Positions 10,866 to 24,263 of a DNA stretch of 64,000 bases are shown one piece after another (positions within the stretch are counted from its first letter, which is position 1; each line of letters begins with the position of its first letter). Made by a program: the position numbers and the translations under genes. A model generated the notes under the pieces. It had not been told where the DNA came from, made no database searches, and saw only the letters and a list, made by a program, of their open reading frames with translations. This stretch comes from Entomoplasma ellychniae (GTDB lineage: Bacteria > Bacillota_I > Bacilli_A > Mycoplasmatales > Mycoplasmataceae). Where the stretch lies: positions 496,001-560,000 of the forward strand of contig NZ_PHND01000001.1 in assembly GCF_002930155.1 (NCBI RefSeq), given 5' to 3'.

Positions 10866-11797
10866 TACTTATTTCCTTCTTTAATAACTTTTTTAAGATC
10901 AATTACAAGTTTTTTGTAATCTTCTATTTTATTTAGTTTACATCCACTAGCAAGTTTATGACCACCACCACTATATTTGTTTGCTACTTTATCAATTTCA
11001 AAATCTCTACTTCTTAATGAAACTTTTATTTCATCTTCTAGTTCAATGATTAATGCTCAAATTTTAATTTCATTTAAGCCACTCATTGTTCCTAAAGCAG
11101 ATTTATAGTCTTCATAATTATAATTTCAGAGTTTTTGATCTGCTTTATTTATTATAATTCAACCAACACCTTCTTTTGTAACTTCAAGTTTTGAGAAAGC
11201 ATAATTTAAGTACTGTTTTTTCTTTAAGTCAGAAACATATAAACTATCATGAATTTTTTTTAAGTTAGTACCATTTTCTAATAGTATTCTTGCAGCTTCA
11301 AAAGTTGAAGCTTTAGTATTAGGAAATAAAAATCTACCACTATCTGTTAAAAGTCCTTTGTAAAGATTATTAGCAGCTTCTGCACATCATTTAAGTTTCA
11401 TTTTATTAGCTCACAAAGTTATAACTTGAGTACAAGCAATTGCATTCTCATCAACTATTTCAAAATCAGCATATGAGTCAATATTAATGTGATGATCAAT
11501 TTTAAATGTTTCTTTTGCTAAGTCAAACTTATTAAAGTCAATCCTCTCTTTAACTGCTGTATCAACAGTTATAACTAAAGATACTTTAATTATTTCATCT
11601 GTAAGTTCATTAGCTAAAAAATCTTTATTATCATCTAATCTATCACCAGGAATATATATTTGTTTTTCTGGAAAGTTCTGTTGAATTAAATAGGCTAATC
11701 CCATTGAACTACCTTGCGCATCTCAATCTGGCTTAACATGTTTAGCAATTATTATAGATTTATATTTTTTAATTTTATTTATTAATAACTTATGCAT
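10865..11797 (-). CDS. DHH/DHHA1 phosphoesterase (NrnA-like)
   Basis: A 310-residue protein with the DHH motif set. HVKPDWDAQGSS near the N-terminus matches the H-x2-P-D-x-D-A-x-G-S metal motif. Motif III is KIDHHINID, and the C-terminal DHHA1 substrate region contains NKYSGGGHKLASG. The family degrades nanoRNA oligomers and/or pAp. The start has a strong AAGGAGGAAG ribosome site and overlaps the end of the upstream gene by 8 bases. Exact substrate cannot be read from sequence. Confidence 0.88.
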
Positions 11798-13691
11798 TAT
11801 CTTCCTCCTTGTTTATAATTGAAATCACTGATTGGTTTTTTAAATAAATCGTCAATTTTTGGTCTTTTTCATAACTTTTTTTATTTTCGTAAAAAAATAT
11901 CCTTGCTTTATTTGTGGTAATTCCACAATAAATATTTTTGTCATTAAATCTTGAATTTTTAATTATTTTTATGTTTAAAGGAAGTGATTTATCTTCTATA
12001 AAATCTGTTTCTACTTCAAATGGGTTTATTAATAAATATCCATTTTTAATTTTACTTGATACTTTTATATTTCATAACCTATTTTCAATTTTAATAAGTT
12101 GATCATTACTTTTTGTAAATTCTAATTTGTTTGATGAAAATAGTTCACCATCAAATATTTCTTGATACTTTTCATTTAATAAATCTAAAACATTAGTTCT
12201 TTTCATCTCGTTTTTAATTGTTGCATATATTAAAGTTTTGGGGTGAAGATCTTGCAATGTTTTTAATTTAGAATGTAGAATAGTTATTGATACATCTGGA
12301 TAAAACTCATTTATTTTTTCAATAGACTTCATTAAAGTTTTGAAATCGTTATTTGTTAGTAAGTGAAGAAAGTCAGAAAATATAATATTTTTTTTACCCA
12401 TATTAATTGCTTTTAAAATTTTTGCATAAATTATGTTTAAAGAAGAAATTTTAAAACTACTTTTCAATCATCATTCAAAATTAAGGTCTAATCTTTTAGT
12501 TGTTTTATTAATTATATTTATTGATTGTATAAAAATAGATTTAACCTTTTTTTTATAATGTTTTTTAAGTGCAGCAAATTCGTTTTTATTACCATATTCT
12601 ATTTCAACAGTAAATATTAATTTATGATAATCATTATGTATTTTATTTACAACGTATTCTCTTAATCTTTTTGTTTCTTCTTTAACAAAATCCAAAATAA
12701 AAATGTTTTCCACTTTTGAGTTTTCAAAAAATAAATCTTCTATAATTTTTTGTCAGTTATTCATTTCAAATGATACTTTTTGACTCATTTCTTTTGAAAC
12801 ATTAAATGTTTTGTAGAACTTACTTAATTCAAATTTTAATTGTTTTTTTAATTCTCTTTTTTGAAAAGTTGCTTTTATAGTTTTTAATCTAGTATCGTTT
12901 ATGTTTATTGCTATAAACTTTGCTTGTTTAGTTACTATGTACTTTGTTTGAGCAAATTTAAAAAGGTGAGATTTTTTTCTTAAAAGTTTATTTTTAGATC
13001 TTTTCGCATTATATTCACAAGGACATGCGTCTCTTATGTCATTTATAGAGTTTATTTTATCAAACAAAACTTGATTAAACTTTAATAACTTTTTATTAAA
13101 TAGTATTTCAAATTCATTATCATAAATAGCTTTTGCTATAACTTTTATTTGTGGTGGAAATTCTTCAAAAATAGCTTCTGATTTTTTTTCATTTATATTT
13201 GAAATTTGATTTAACAAATTTTTGTTTAACTTTTTATGGTTATCAGCAACAGATTTTAAATATTTTTCAATTGCTTTATTTACTTCATTTCTTACTTTTA
13301 AATCACTTACATCATTTTTAGAATCTACTAAAGATAAATATTCATACTTTTTATCGGTATGATTTATTCTGGCTTTTTTTAAGAAATTAAGATCAAAAAA
13401 CAAAGAAAAAACTAATATGACTCTAATCGGTACAAAACGATTAACTCATTTGTCAGGTGTTATGAATTCAACTTTGCGCTTAACAAAGCTTTTATTAATA
13501 ACATCAATTTCATCAATTCTAAATCTGCCTGACTTATTTTTAATTTTTCCTAATAATATTTTTTTTAAAGCTTTATCTTCTGATTCAGATAAGTAAATAT
13601 TTGTAGTTTCCCCACTTATATTAGAAAAGTTAACTTTTTTTATACTATCAATTTTTAAAATAGGGGCAAAATCCTTAACTTTGTATGACAT
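11790..13691 (-). CDS. Degenerate ABC-type ATPase-like protein
   Basis: A 633-residue protein that keeps the spacing of an ABC ATPase but not its catalytic residues. Residues 27-64 follow the pattern G-E...K40...ILLGKIKNKSG...IDEIDV, where the P-loop GPSGSGKST is replaced by LSESEDKAL with only the lysine kept. An insertion of about 300 charged residues follows. Then ISSLNIIYAKILKAI stands in for LSGGQ plus its helix. IIFSDFLHLL takes the Walker B/D-loop position, and TILHS keeps the H-loop histidine (residue 473). ATP hydrolysis seems unlikely; a structural or regulatory role is inferred. It follows rpmE, and an inverted repeat covers its ribosome site. Confidence 0.75.
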
Positions 13692-13694
13692 AAA

Positions 13695-13748
13695 ATACCC
13701 CTTTCTAAATGACTTATAACTATTTTTAATTTTAAAACAAAAGGGTAT
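13695..13748. repeat. Inverted repeat pairing with the ribosome site of the pseudo-ABC gene
   Basis: On the transcript, AUACCCUUUU (13748-13739) can pair with AAAGGGGUAU (13704-13695) with one bulged G. The second arm is the ribosome binding site of the gene starting at 13691. The loop is about 34 bases of AT. Folding would hide the ribosome site. Confidence 0.5.
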
Positions 13749-13770
13749 TATTTTAAAGTGTTATAAAACA

Positions 13771-13792
13771 AAAAAGCCATTGCTGACTTTTT
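13771..13792 (-). terminator. Terminator after rpmE
   Basis: On the minus strand AAAAAGTC-AGCAAT-GGCTTTTTT followed by GTTTT, abutting the rpmE stop. Confidence 0.65.
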
Positions 13793-14077
13793 CTATTTTT
13801 TGTCTTTTGATTTATTTTCTTGTTTTTGCTTTTTAGATGCTTCCTGAACAGATGTATTAATTTCGTCTTTTCTTGCAAATTTAGATTTAAATTGTTCAAC
13901 ACGCCCTGTTGTGTTAGCAAAGTTTGTAGCTCCTGAATAGAATGGGTGACAGTTTGAACAAACGTCAACCCTTACCTCTTCTTTTCTAGTTGTTCCACAA
14001 ATAAATTTATTTGAACAAGTTGTACAAGTAAATTTTGCTTCTTCAAAGTATTTTGGTTGAATATCCTTTTTTGGCAT
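13793..14077 (-). CDS. rpmE: Ribosomal protein L31
   Basis: A 94-residue L31, a component of the 50S subunit near the central protuberance. It carries the zinc-binding Cys pairs CTTC and CSNC, i.e. the C+ zinc form. The motif HPFYSGATNF is close to the family HPFYTG. A Lys-rich tail of about 20 residues extends the usual 70-85 residue length. AAAGGAGATACATT precedes the ATG. In Bacillus rpmE also lies just ahead of tdk-prfA-prmC. Confidence 0.96.
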   Translation of the reverse strand: MPKKDIQPKYFEEAKFTCTTCSNKFICGTTRKEEVRVDVCSNCHPFYSGATNFANTTGRVEQFKSKFARKDEINTSVQEASKKQKQENKSKDKK

Positions 14078-14159
14078 AATGTATCTCCTTTCACACTATG
14101 TTATCATTTTAGATAATTTCAGTACATTTATAAGTATATAACAATTATTTAAAAAGAAA

Positions 14160-14184
14160 TGAAAAATACAGCATTTTTTGCTGC
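14160..14184 (-). terminator. Terminator after fba
   Basis: Minus strand GCAGC-AAAAAAT-GCTGT followed by ATTTTTC, 14 bases after the fba stop. Confidence 0.7.
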
Positions 14185-14197
14185 ATTAAAACTTTTA

Positions 14198-15088
14198 TTA
14201 AGCTTTACCTTGGCACCCAAATCAACCAGTTAATTCATTAAAAGTTTCTTTTAACGCTTGGTAACCTGGATTTAATAATTTTCTTGGGTCAAATCCTTTT
14301 GATGCATCATCAAGATCTTTTCCAGCTTCAATATATTTTCTTGTAGCATCTCTAAAAGCTAATTGCAATTCAGTATTAACATTGATTTTTGAGATTCCTA
14401 ATGAAATAGCTTTAATAACTTGATCTTGAGGAATTCCACTTCCACCATGTAACACCATAGGCATGTTACATGCTGCTTGTAAATCTTTTAAAGTATCAAA
14501 TGATAACCCTGTTCATCATTCTGGGTATTTACCATGAATGTTTCCAATTCCGGCTGCTAACATTGCAATTCCTGTTTTAGAAATTTCTGCTGCTTGTATT
14601 GGATCACCAAGTTCACCATTACCAACAACTCCATCCTCTTCCCCACCAATTGAACCAATTTCTGCTTCAACTGAAACTTCGTGTTCATTAGCAAAAATTA
14701 AAATTTCTTTTGTTTTAGCTAGATTTTCTTCATAAGGTAAATGAGATCCATCGAACATAATTGATGAATAACCAGCTAAAATACATTTTTTAGCCATTTC
14801 AATTGATTGACCATGGTCTAAGTGTAAAGCAACTGGAACTGATATATTTAATTCTTCTAACAGTCCATTAACCATTCCTACAACTGTAATTGGGCCACCC
14901 ATATATTTAATAGCACCTTCACTTGTCCCTAATATTACTGGTGTGTTTGAAACTTGAGCAGCTTCTAAAATAGCTTTAGTTCATTCTAAGTTATTGATAT
15001 TGAAGTGTCCAATTGCATATTTATTTTCATGAGCTGCTTTAACCATAGCAGTAGCATTAACTAATCTTTTACTATAAATTCTTGTCAT
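14198..15088 (-). CDS. fba: Class II fructose-bisphosphate aldolase
   Basis: A 296-residue zinc-dependent aldolase that cleaves fructose-1,6-bisphosphate in glycolysis, the main ATP route in these organisms. Zinc and catalytic motifs are visible: HLDHGQS, VEAEIGSIGGEED, GIGNIHGKYPE and LHGGSGIP. The C-terminus ends WFGCQGKA. An AGAGGATAAA ribosome site lies ahead of the ATG. It is flanked by its own terminator and is separate from the ABC-2 exporter genes upstream. Confidence 0.96.
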
Positions 15089-15151
15089 TTTATCCTCTTT
15101 TTCTTTTATTCATTATGATTATACAACTTTTAAAAGTTTTTTAAAAAATAA

Positions 15152-16012
15152 TTATCTTTTTGCAGTTCATTTAAATGTTTTAATTGTAATTATAAATAAT
15201 AATATTAATGCTGATATTGATCCTATTATTGGTTGTCAAGAATGTGTAAAACTATTATATGCACCTTGAAATGACATTGGATTTTGAGTAGGCATGATTT
15301 TCACTATATCTTTTCAACCCCCAGGATTCATTGCATGCAAATATAAAAATACACAATATTTATGAGGAATAAGATATGTAGCAATAACTAAAACTTTACT
15401 TGAATATATTAATTGTGGGGGTAACATCACACCAGATAAAAACATTGTAATAAAATAAACTATCATTACAATACCCTGTATTGCTCCTGGAGCATTAGCT
15501 AATCCTCCAAGAAACGTTGCAATTGCAATTGAAGTTATACAAACTAAAAATATTGACAAAACTAAATATCCATATTTTATAGTTGAAAACATATGCTGAA
15601 ATTCTATAAAATCTTTCCCTTTTAAAGAAACTGAAGCCAATATTAATCCATAAACTAAAATTATCAGATAACAAACTATACCAGCCAACAAGTATACAAA
15701 TCAAACTGAAGCAATAAACATACTTTTTTTTACTCCAGTAATATCTATTCTTTTTAAAAATACTGAATTTTTTCATTCAACTATTGAAGGTGTCAAAGAT
15801 GTTATGATTGTTAAGCAAGGCAATAATGCATAACTAAAAACTGTTGCCCCTCTTTTATCAAAAACATAAAAAAATATTGTTGTTAAAAATATTGGCATAA
15901 TTATCATGAATACATAATTCCTTGAGTCTTTTATAAAAGATTTAAAAACAAGTAGATTTAAGTTTTTAAAAATACTACTTTGGTTTTTAAAATTTAAATT
16001 ATTTAATTTCAT
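15152..16012 (-). CDS. ABC-2 type transporter permease
   Basis: A 286-residue membrane protein with six hydrophobic spans, in the ABC-2 permease pattern: one near residues 34-52, then pairs near 62-80, 98-125, 145-170, 175-200 and a C-terminal one. The LSGVMLPPQLIY segment before the fifth span is typical of ABC-2 permeases. It overlaps the upstream ATPase gene by 14 bases, so the two form an exporter pair. The substrate (lipid, drug or peptide) cannot be told. Confidence 0.88.
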
Positions 16013-16715
16013 TTTTCAATTCTCCTTTAAAAAATAAATTCATTACAGATCTTAAGGAACCATACTTTTTCATAACATCTTTTATTTTTTCATCAAAAAA
16101 TATTTTTTGCTCAGCTATAATTATAATTCTGTTGCACAAAATTTCTGCTTCTTCAGGATGGTGAGAAACTAATAATAGTGTTTGTTTAAGTTCAGTTAAT
16201 TTTTTGCTGAAAAAATCTATTATTTTATTTTGTAACTCCATATCCAATCCAGTAGTTAATTCATCAAGTATGACTATTTGAGGATTATTCATAACAGATA
16301 TCATCGCATTGAACCTTTGTCTTTGACCACCTGATAACTTTTTTAATGGTGTTTTTATAAAATCTTGAATATCAAAAACAGTGGAAATTTCTTTTTCTCA
16401 CTCTGGTGTGAATTTTGGATAAACGCTTCTATAAAAAATTAGCATATCTTGTGGAGTGACTCCAGATGGTCACTCACCAGTTTGAAGTTGAATGCCTATT
16501 TCATTTTTAAAATTTCCTTGAATGTTTATTTTTATTTCTCCGCTAGTAGGTTTATCAAATTGTGCAATCATTTCGACTAAAGTCGTTTTACCACACCCAT
16601 TAGAACCCATAATAGCTACTTTTTCACCTTTTTTAATATTAAGGTTTAAATTTTTAAAAACAATTTTTTCTTTAAATTTTTTTTCTAGATCTTTTATTTC
16701 AATAATATTTGACAT
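15999..16715 (-). CDS. ABC transporter ATP-binding protein (ABC-2 exporter partner)
   Basis: A 238-residue ATPase with all motifs. Walker A is GSNGCGKTT, the Q-loop is in GIQLQTGEWPSGVT, and the signature is LSGGQRQR. Walker B/D-loop is VILDELTTGLD and the H-loop is LVSHHPEEAE. The start has a consensus AGGAGGT ribosome site. Its stop lies inside the permease gene, giving translational coupling. The short length and Q-loop region match drug- or lipid-exporter ATPases of the CcmA/NatA type. Confidence 0.92.
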
Positions 16716-16778
16716 AATACCTCCTGCTTTATAACTAAATAGATTATAATCTTAATATAAAATTTAATAAAGAGAAGT

Positions 16779-17288
16779 ATGAGAATAAAAATAGTAAAAC
16801 CACAAATTAAATACTTAAATCAATTAGAAGAATTAAAAAATGATTTTATTTTTTCTGGCGAATCAGTTGATGGGGTCCAAGGTTCAGCTGATTTATTAGA
16901 TTTTAAAAATACTATTGACTGAATTGATTTTGTAAATAAAGGTGTTGGTAAAAATAATTGAGTGTCTTTTAGACAGTTTTTAGCAGTTGATGAAACAGAT
17001 AGTTTGTTAGGTTTAATAAATTTGCGACTTTCTCTTAATGACTATCTTTTAAATTATGGTGGGCATATTGGTTATGCTGTTTCTCCCAAACATAGGAATA
17101 AAGGTGTTGCAAGCAAAATGCTTTTTCAAGTATTGCAAATTTGCAAAAAAGAAAAAATTGATCAAGTTTTAATTACTTGCTTAGATACAAATTTAGCATC
17201 AGAAAAAGTTATTATTAAAAATGGTGGGGTTTTAGAAGATGTTCGCAGTAATGGAAAACACAATTATAAAAGATTTTGAATAAAATAA
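16779..17288 (+). CDS. GNAT family N-acetyltransferase
   Basis: A 169-residue acetyltransferase. The acetyl-CoA loop is clear: HIGYAVSPKHRNKGVASKML contains the R/Q-x-x-G-x-G/A motif as R-N-K-G-V-A. A C-terminal VLITCLDTNLASEKVIIKNGG segment matches the RimJ/YjgM-like family. Trp is encoded by TGA four times. A TATAAT at 16745-16750 lies about 30 bases upstream, divergent from the ABC pair. The substrate is unknown. It is an isolated plus-strand gene among minus-strand genes. Confidence 0.9.
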
Positions 17289-17314
17289 AAAAATCTCAAG
17301 CGAGATTTTTTTTT
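17287..17314. terminator. Bidirectional terminator between GNAT gene and pyrG
   Basis: A-rich run, AATCTC-AAGC-GAGATT, then T-rich run; serves the convergent genes on both strands. Confidence 0.85.
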
Positions 17315-18905
17315 ATTCTTTAACAATTGCTTCTACAAAACCTCTAAACAATGGGTTTGGTTTATTGGGTCTTGAAGTAAATTCAGGGTGGAACTGACAA
17401 CCTATATAAAATTTATGATTTGGTAGTTCAACAACCTCGACTAAATTAAGTTCTTTGTAAATTCCAGAAAACACTAATCCAGCTTGTTCAAGTTTTGTTT
17501 TGAACTCATTATTAAATTCGTATCTATGACGATGACGTTCTGAAAAATTTAATTTTTCATAAAGTTTTTCTAATAGAGTATTTTTTTTAACTTGAGTTTC
17601 ATAAAGACCTAATCTTAAAGTTCCTCCAAGATTTTCTATATCAATACCTTTTATAAAATCAAAAACAGGTTGTTTTGTGTGTTGATCAAATTCAGTTGAG
17701 TGTGCAGATTTTAATCCAGCAACATCTCTTGCATAAGATATTGTAGCAATTTGCATGCCTAAACATATACCTAAATATGGAATGTTATTTTCTCTTGCAT
17801 ACTTAGCAGCAAGAATCATCCCTTCAATCCCTCTGTCTCCAAATCCTCCTGGTACTAAAATACCTTTTGAAGATTTTAAAATTTCTTCATAGTTTTCTTG
17901 AGTCATATTATCAGCTTGAATTCAATTAATTTTCAGTTTCCTATTATATTCATAACCAGCAATTTTTAGTGATTCAATAACAGAAAGATAAGCATCTTGT
18001 AATTCAATGTACTTACCAACAAAAGTAACTTCAAATTCTTCAGAAGATTTTTTTATTTTTTCAACAAAATTAACTCATGGTTGAAGATTTGTTTTTGTTG
18101 TTTTTAAGTTTAATTGTTTTATTACTATTTCATGAAGATTTTGATCAAACATGTCAATTGGAACTTCATATATAGAACTTCTGTCAACCGCATCAATTAC
18201 ATGTGATGATGGTATATTACAAAATAACGAAATTTTATTTTTTATATCACCTGATGAAGGTTTATCAGTTCTTTGAACAACAATATCTGGTTGAATACCT
18301 AATGACAATAACTCTTTTACTGACATTTGAATTGGTTTAGTTTTATATTCTTTTGAAGTTTGTAAATAAACAAGTAAAGCAACATGAATAAAAATTACGT
18401 TTTCTTTTCCCTCTTCCATTCTTATTTGTCTAATAGCCTCAATAAAGGGTTGTGATTCAATATCACCAACAGTTCCACCGATTTCAGTTATAACCACATC
18501 AGCACCACTTGTTTTAGCTGCTTGATAAACTTTGTTTTTAATTGAATTAGTGATGTGTGGTACAACTTGTATTGTTTGGCCACCTCAATCCCCTCTTCTT
18601 TCAGCATTAATAGCATCTTTATATATTCTACCAGCTGAGTTGGATGAAAATTTAGATAAATTTACATCAATAAATCTTTCATAGTGCCCTAAATCTAAAT
18701 CAGTTTCTCCACCATCTTCAGTCACAAAAACCTCACCATGTTGGTATGGACTCATTGTTCCTGGATCAACATTTAAATATGGGTCAAATTTTTGCATATA
18801 AACTTTAACTCCACTTGCTTTTAAAATAGTCCCTAAAGAAGATGCTGTAATTCCTTTTCCAAGACCAGAAACAACTCCTCCTGTAATAAAAATATATTTT
18901 GCCAT
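17313..18905 (-). CDS. pyrG: CTP synthase
   Basis: A 530-residue two-domain enzyme that aminates UTP to CTP using glutamine. The N-terminal synthetase domain has [17 protein letters not shown] and the metal/ATP motif [13 protein letters not shown]. The glutaminase domain has PGGFGDRG, the nucleophile Cys in GICLGMQ, and the His-Glu pair in [10 protein letters not shown]. Full family length. TGA encodes Trp at least twice. It lies downstream of rpoE, as in Bacillus, separated by a terminator hairpin. Confidence 0.97.
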
Positions 18906-18921
18906 AATATCCTTTCAAAAT

Positions 18922-18957
18922 AAAAAGTTGTTAAAACATAAAAGTCAACAACTTTTT
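18922..18957 (-). terminator. Terminator after rpoE
   Basis: Perfect 11-bp stem AAAAAGTTGTT/AACAACTTTTT around a 14-base loop; the T-run follows on the minus strand. It separates rpoE from pyrG. Confidence 0.8.
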
Positions 18958-18967
18958 TAATTATATA

Positions 18968-19357
18968 TTAATCTTCGTCTTCGTTATAAAAAACTTGAAT
19001 AGTTTCTTCTTCCTCTTCTTCAACAAAAAGTTCATCATAGACTTCTAAGTCCTCGTCTTCATCATCAATAGAGTCTTCTTCTGATTTATCTTTTGGTTTT
19101 TTAGGGGTTATTTTTAATTCTGTTTTGATGTTTTCAACTTTTTTACCATCAGCAACAGTTCAACCTTGCGTTTTACTTAAAGCAAATCTACTATCTAAAA
19201 TCATTTCGCTATATAAATCAGCAATTGTTTCGTTTTCATCTGATTTGTTGTTAATAACCTGAGCTTTAATTCCTTCTCAAACTTCCAATAATTTACATGG
19301 ACCCTTTGCTTTTTTTAAAAAATCGTACGCTAAATCAATATTTTGTTTATTTGTCAT
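18968..19357 (-). CDS. rpoE: RNA polymerase delta subunit
   Basis: A 129-residue delta factor of Firmicutes-type RNA polymerase. The first 70 residues form the winged-helix HARE-HTH domain (LAYDFLKKAKGPCKLLEVWE). The C-terminal 45 residues are an extremely acidic Asp/Glu tail that helps recycle the polymerase and displace nucleic acid. An AGGAGGTTCAAA ribosome site follows the stop of the HD gene. It is adjacent to pyrG as in Bacillus. Confidence 0.93.
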
Positions 19358-19380
19358 TTTGAACCTCCTAAATGTATATT

Positions 19381-20589
19381 CTAAACCATTTCTTTTGGAA
19401 ACAAGTATTTTTTTGCAATTTTTTCATGCTCTATTTCTTTTATTGTATTTGCTAATAAGCTAAATTCATTAAAAGATTTTATTTTACCATTTCAATCTTG
19501 AATGTAAATACTTTGATCTTTACCATCAATTACTCCGTCTTTATATATTAAAGTTTTTTTAGGTTTAAATTCTATAAAGTAGTATTTTAAATCCAAACCT
19601 TTTGCTTTAAGTTTATTTTTTATTTCTTTTGCTTTAAATTCATCAGCAACTTTAAAATTAAAAAATTGTCTATTTAAAATTCTATTTGCTAAGTCTGAAA
19701 GAATTTCATCATTCTCTTTAACAAGATTTTTAATAATATCAATTGTTGTCATATCATCTAATTCTAAATATAGATCTACTGGTATTTCTCCACGATCAAA
19801 CATTGAATAAAAGTATTTACTAATTCTTTTTTCTTTAAATTTAAAATTTAGATCATATAAATCTTTTAACCTTAAAAATAAGGTTCTGAAATGTGTGTCA
19901 AAAGCTATTGATGCTTTGTGTTCATAAACTTGTTTGTACATGTGATATCTTCCCAATAAATAAGATTCAATTGCATAAACAGTTTTAATGGGATAGACAA
20001 TTTTATCATCTATAAGTTTTGCATTGCGAATTAAAAAACTAGTATCTAAAGAAGCATAGTTCACTCCACAATTATAAGAGTCACGCTTTAAATAATCAAT
20101 TCTGTCTGCGTCTAGTTGACTACTTATTAATAAATTTAATTGTTTTTTAGGGTGTTTACCTTTAAGAATGGAAATAACCTCATCAGGATTTATTTGGTAT
20201 TTTTCTAATATTGGTCGTATGTTTCCTTTCTTGTTTGAAATTATTTCTGCGCTATATTCTTCGTGACTTTTATTTGAAACTTTTTCAAATGTGTGAGAAA
20301 AGGGACCATGACCAATATCATGCATTAAACCAGCTAACTTAATCAAGTCTTTTTCTTTTTCATCTATAGAATTGAATTGAGAAAGATTTATAAATTGGTT
20401 TACAACTTCATAAACACCTATACAATGCATAAATCTTGTGTGTGTAGCACTCGAAAAAGCAAATTGTGAACCACCTAGTTGAAAAATTCTTCTAAGTCTT
20501 TGCATTTCAGGTGTATTTAATATTTCGACAAACATATCTTTTTCAAAAAATATATCTCCATGTACACTATCTCTAAAAACTTTTTGCAT
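19381..20589 (-). CDS. HD-domain phosphohydrolase (dNTPase-like)
   Basis: A 402-residue HD-superfamily enzyme of the YwfO/dGTPase-like group. Metal ligands are visible in HTRFMHCIGVYE, LMHDIGHGPFSHTFE and SSQLDADRIDYLKRD. The N-terminal FRDSVHGDI is typical of this group, which hydrolyses dNTPs or related nucleotides. The last 37 residues follow a TGA read as Trp, ending FPKEMV. It sits five bases downstream of gltX and 24 bases upstream of rpoE. Confidence 0.92.
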
Positions 20590-20594
20590 TTTAC

Positions 20595-22253
<1,659 letters not shown>

Positions 22254-24227
22254 ATGTCAAATATATTAGTCTTATTAGAATCACCATCAAAAATAGATAA
22301 AATAAAGCATTTTTTAGAAGATAACTTTCCTGAAAATAATTATGAAGTCATGGCTAGTGGGGGGCACATCAACAGAATATCTGATTCTGGGCCTTGAGCA
22401 CTTGGTATTGACTTTGAAACAGTAACTCCAAAATTTACTGTTGACAAATTAAAAAAGAAAAACGTTGCTGAAATTGTTAAGGCTGGTAAAAATGCAGACG
22501 AAATAATATTGGCTTCTGATCCTGATAGAGAAGGTGAAGCAATTGCATGACATCTTTCTAACTTATTTATCAAAGATAAAAAAGTAATTAAAAGAGCAAC
22601 ATTTAATGAAATCACCGAAGCAGCTGTTGTTAAAGCATTCCGTGAAATGAGAGATATTGATCAAAATTTAGTTAACGCACAACTTTCAAGACAAATGTTG
22701 GACAAAATTATTGGGTATTTGGTTTCTAATTCCTTACAAAAAGGCACTGGATTATTAAGCGCTGGTCGCGTTCAAACTCCTGCACTTAATATTTTAGTTC
22801 AAAGAGATAAAATTATTAAAGCTTTTAAAGAAATAATTTATAAAAAAATATTTGTTATTGATTCAAAAAGAAATATTAATTTAACCTTACACCGAGATGA
22901 TAACAACTTAATTGTCAATACAGAAAAAACTTATTTTGTTTCTGAAGAACAAGCCAACAACATTTTAAAAAATTTAAGCTCAACATTTAAATGCGAGTCA
23001 TATAAATCAAAACCTTTTGAAGTTAGAAGTTTTAAACCTTTTTCAACAGCTAGTTTACTTCAAGATGGATTTAGTAAGTTAAGAATGAGTGCTGCTCAAA
23101 TCACTGTTGCTTCACAAAAACTATATGAAGCAGGTCTTATAACTTATATAAGAACTGACTCAAATAAATTTTCAACAGAATTTACTGCTGAAGCAAAAGA
23201 CTTTATTAATAAAAATTTTAAAAATGGCTTATTTAAAGATGCAGTTCCAGTTAAAACACAAGCAAATGCACAAGAAGCTCATGAGGCAATAAGACCAACA
23301 AATTTAGATCAAAGACCCGATAACATCGAGACAATAGTTGATGATAAGAATGCAGCAAGACTTTACAACTTAATTTGGTGAAATACCATCAAATCATTAA
23401 TGAAAGGACCAAGTGGTTATTATCATAATTGAACTTTTTGAAATAATGGGTATGAATTTAAACAATCTTGAAAAGAAACTTTAGATCAAGGTTATAATGG
23501 TTTAAAAGCTAACGATACTGATGAAAATATTGAATTAGACGAAAATGGTGATGAAATCCAAGAAATTGATATTGATAAACCTGCTTTTGAAATGAATGCA
23601 GACTTTTCAATAGACATATCAAAAGACTTAATAATTATGGAAGAAGCTAAAACTTCTCCTCCCAGAATGTTTAATCAAGCAAGTTTAATAAAAGAACTTA
23701 AAGAACTTGGAATTGGAAGACCTTCAACATATTCTCCAACTTTAACAAAGTTAAAAGAAAGAGAATATGCCATACCACATAGAGGAAAACCATTTGAAGT
23801 TACCGAAAAAGGATATGAAGCTGAAAGATTTTTATATGATAAATACTTAGAATTTTTTAACTTAAATTATACTGCTAATATGGAAGAAAAACTTGATGAA
23901 ATTGCTGAAGGAAAATTCGATTATAAACATTGATTAAGTGAATTATATAAAGAATTATCAGAATCAGTAAAACAAGTTATTCAAAATTCTAAAACAAGTG
24001 ATATACCTTGCCCAAGATGTGGTGAAGGCAGTCTTGTGTTTATTAAATCTAAATTTAATAGGGGTCGTGGGTGCTCAAATTTTACTATAACTAAGTGTGG
24101 TTATAGAGAATACGAGCAACCAGATGGAACTTGAAAAGAATATGTTTCTGTTGTAAAAGAAGATAGCGTTGAAAAAAAGGAATTTAAAAATTCAAAAAAA
24201 CGCAATAATGTTAAAGCAAAAAAATAA
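22254..24227 (+). CDS. topA: DNA topoisomerase I
   Basis: A 657-residue type IA topoisomerase that relaxes negative supercoils. The Toprim domain begins ILVLLESPSKIDKIK, with acidic DPDREGEAIAWH. Then QLSRQMLDKIIGY, LLSAGRVQTPAL, and the catalytic Tyr in GLITYIRTDS. One complete C-terminal Cys4 zinc module remains (CPRC...GCSNF...KC); longer forms have two or three. A Lys-rich tail ends the protein. It is on the plus strand, unlike the surrounding genes, with its own terminator. Confidence 0.96.
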
Positions 24228-24263
24228 AATCTGTTATCACACTGACAACAGATTTTATTTTTT
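24226..24263. terminator. Terminator after topA
   Basis: Perfect stem AAAATCTGTT/AACAGATTTT overlapping the topA stop, followed by ATTTTTTT. The downstream gene ends on the other strand in the T-run, so the element may serve both. Confidence 0.85.

Noticed and set aside
22340-22615. Minus-strand open frame inside topA
   Set aside because: It is the antisense of the topA Toprim domain, whose motifs are unmistakable.
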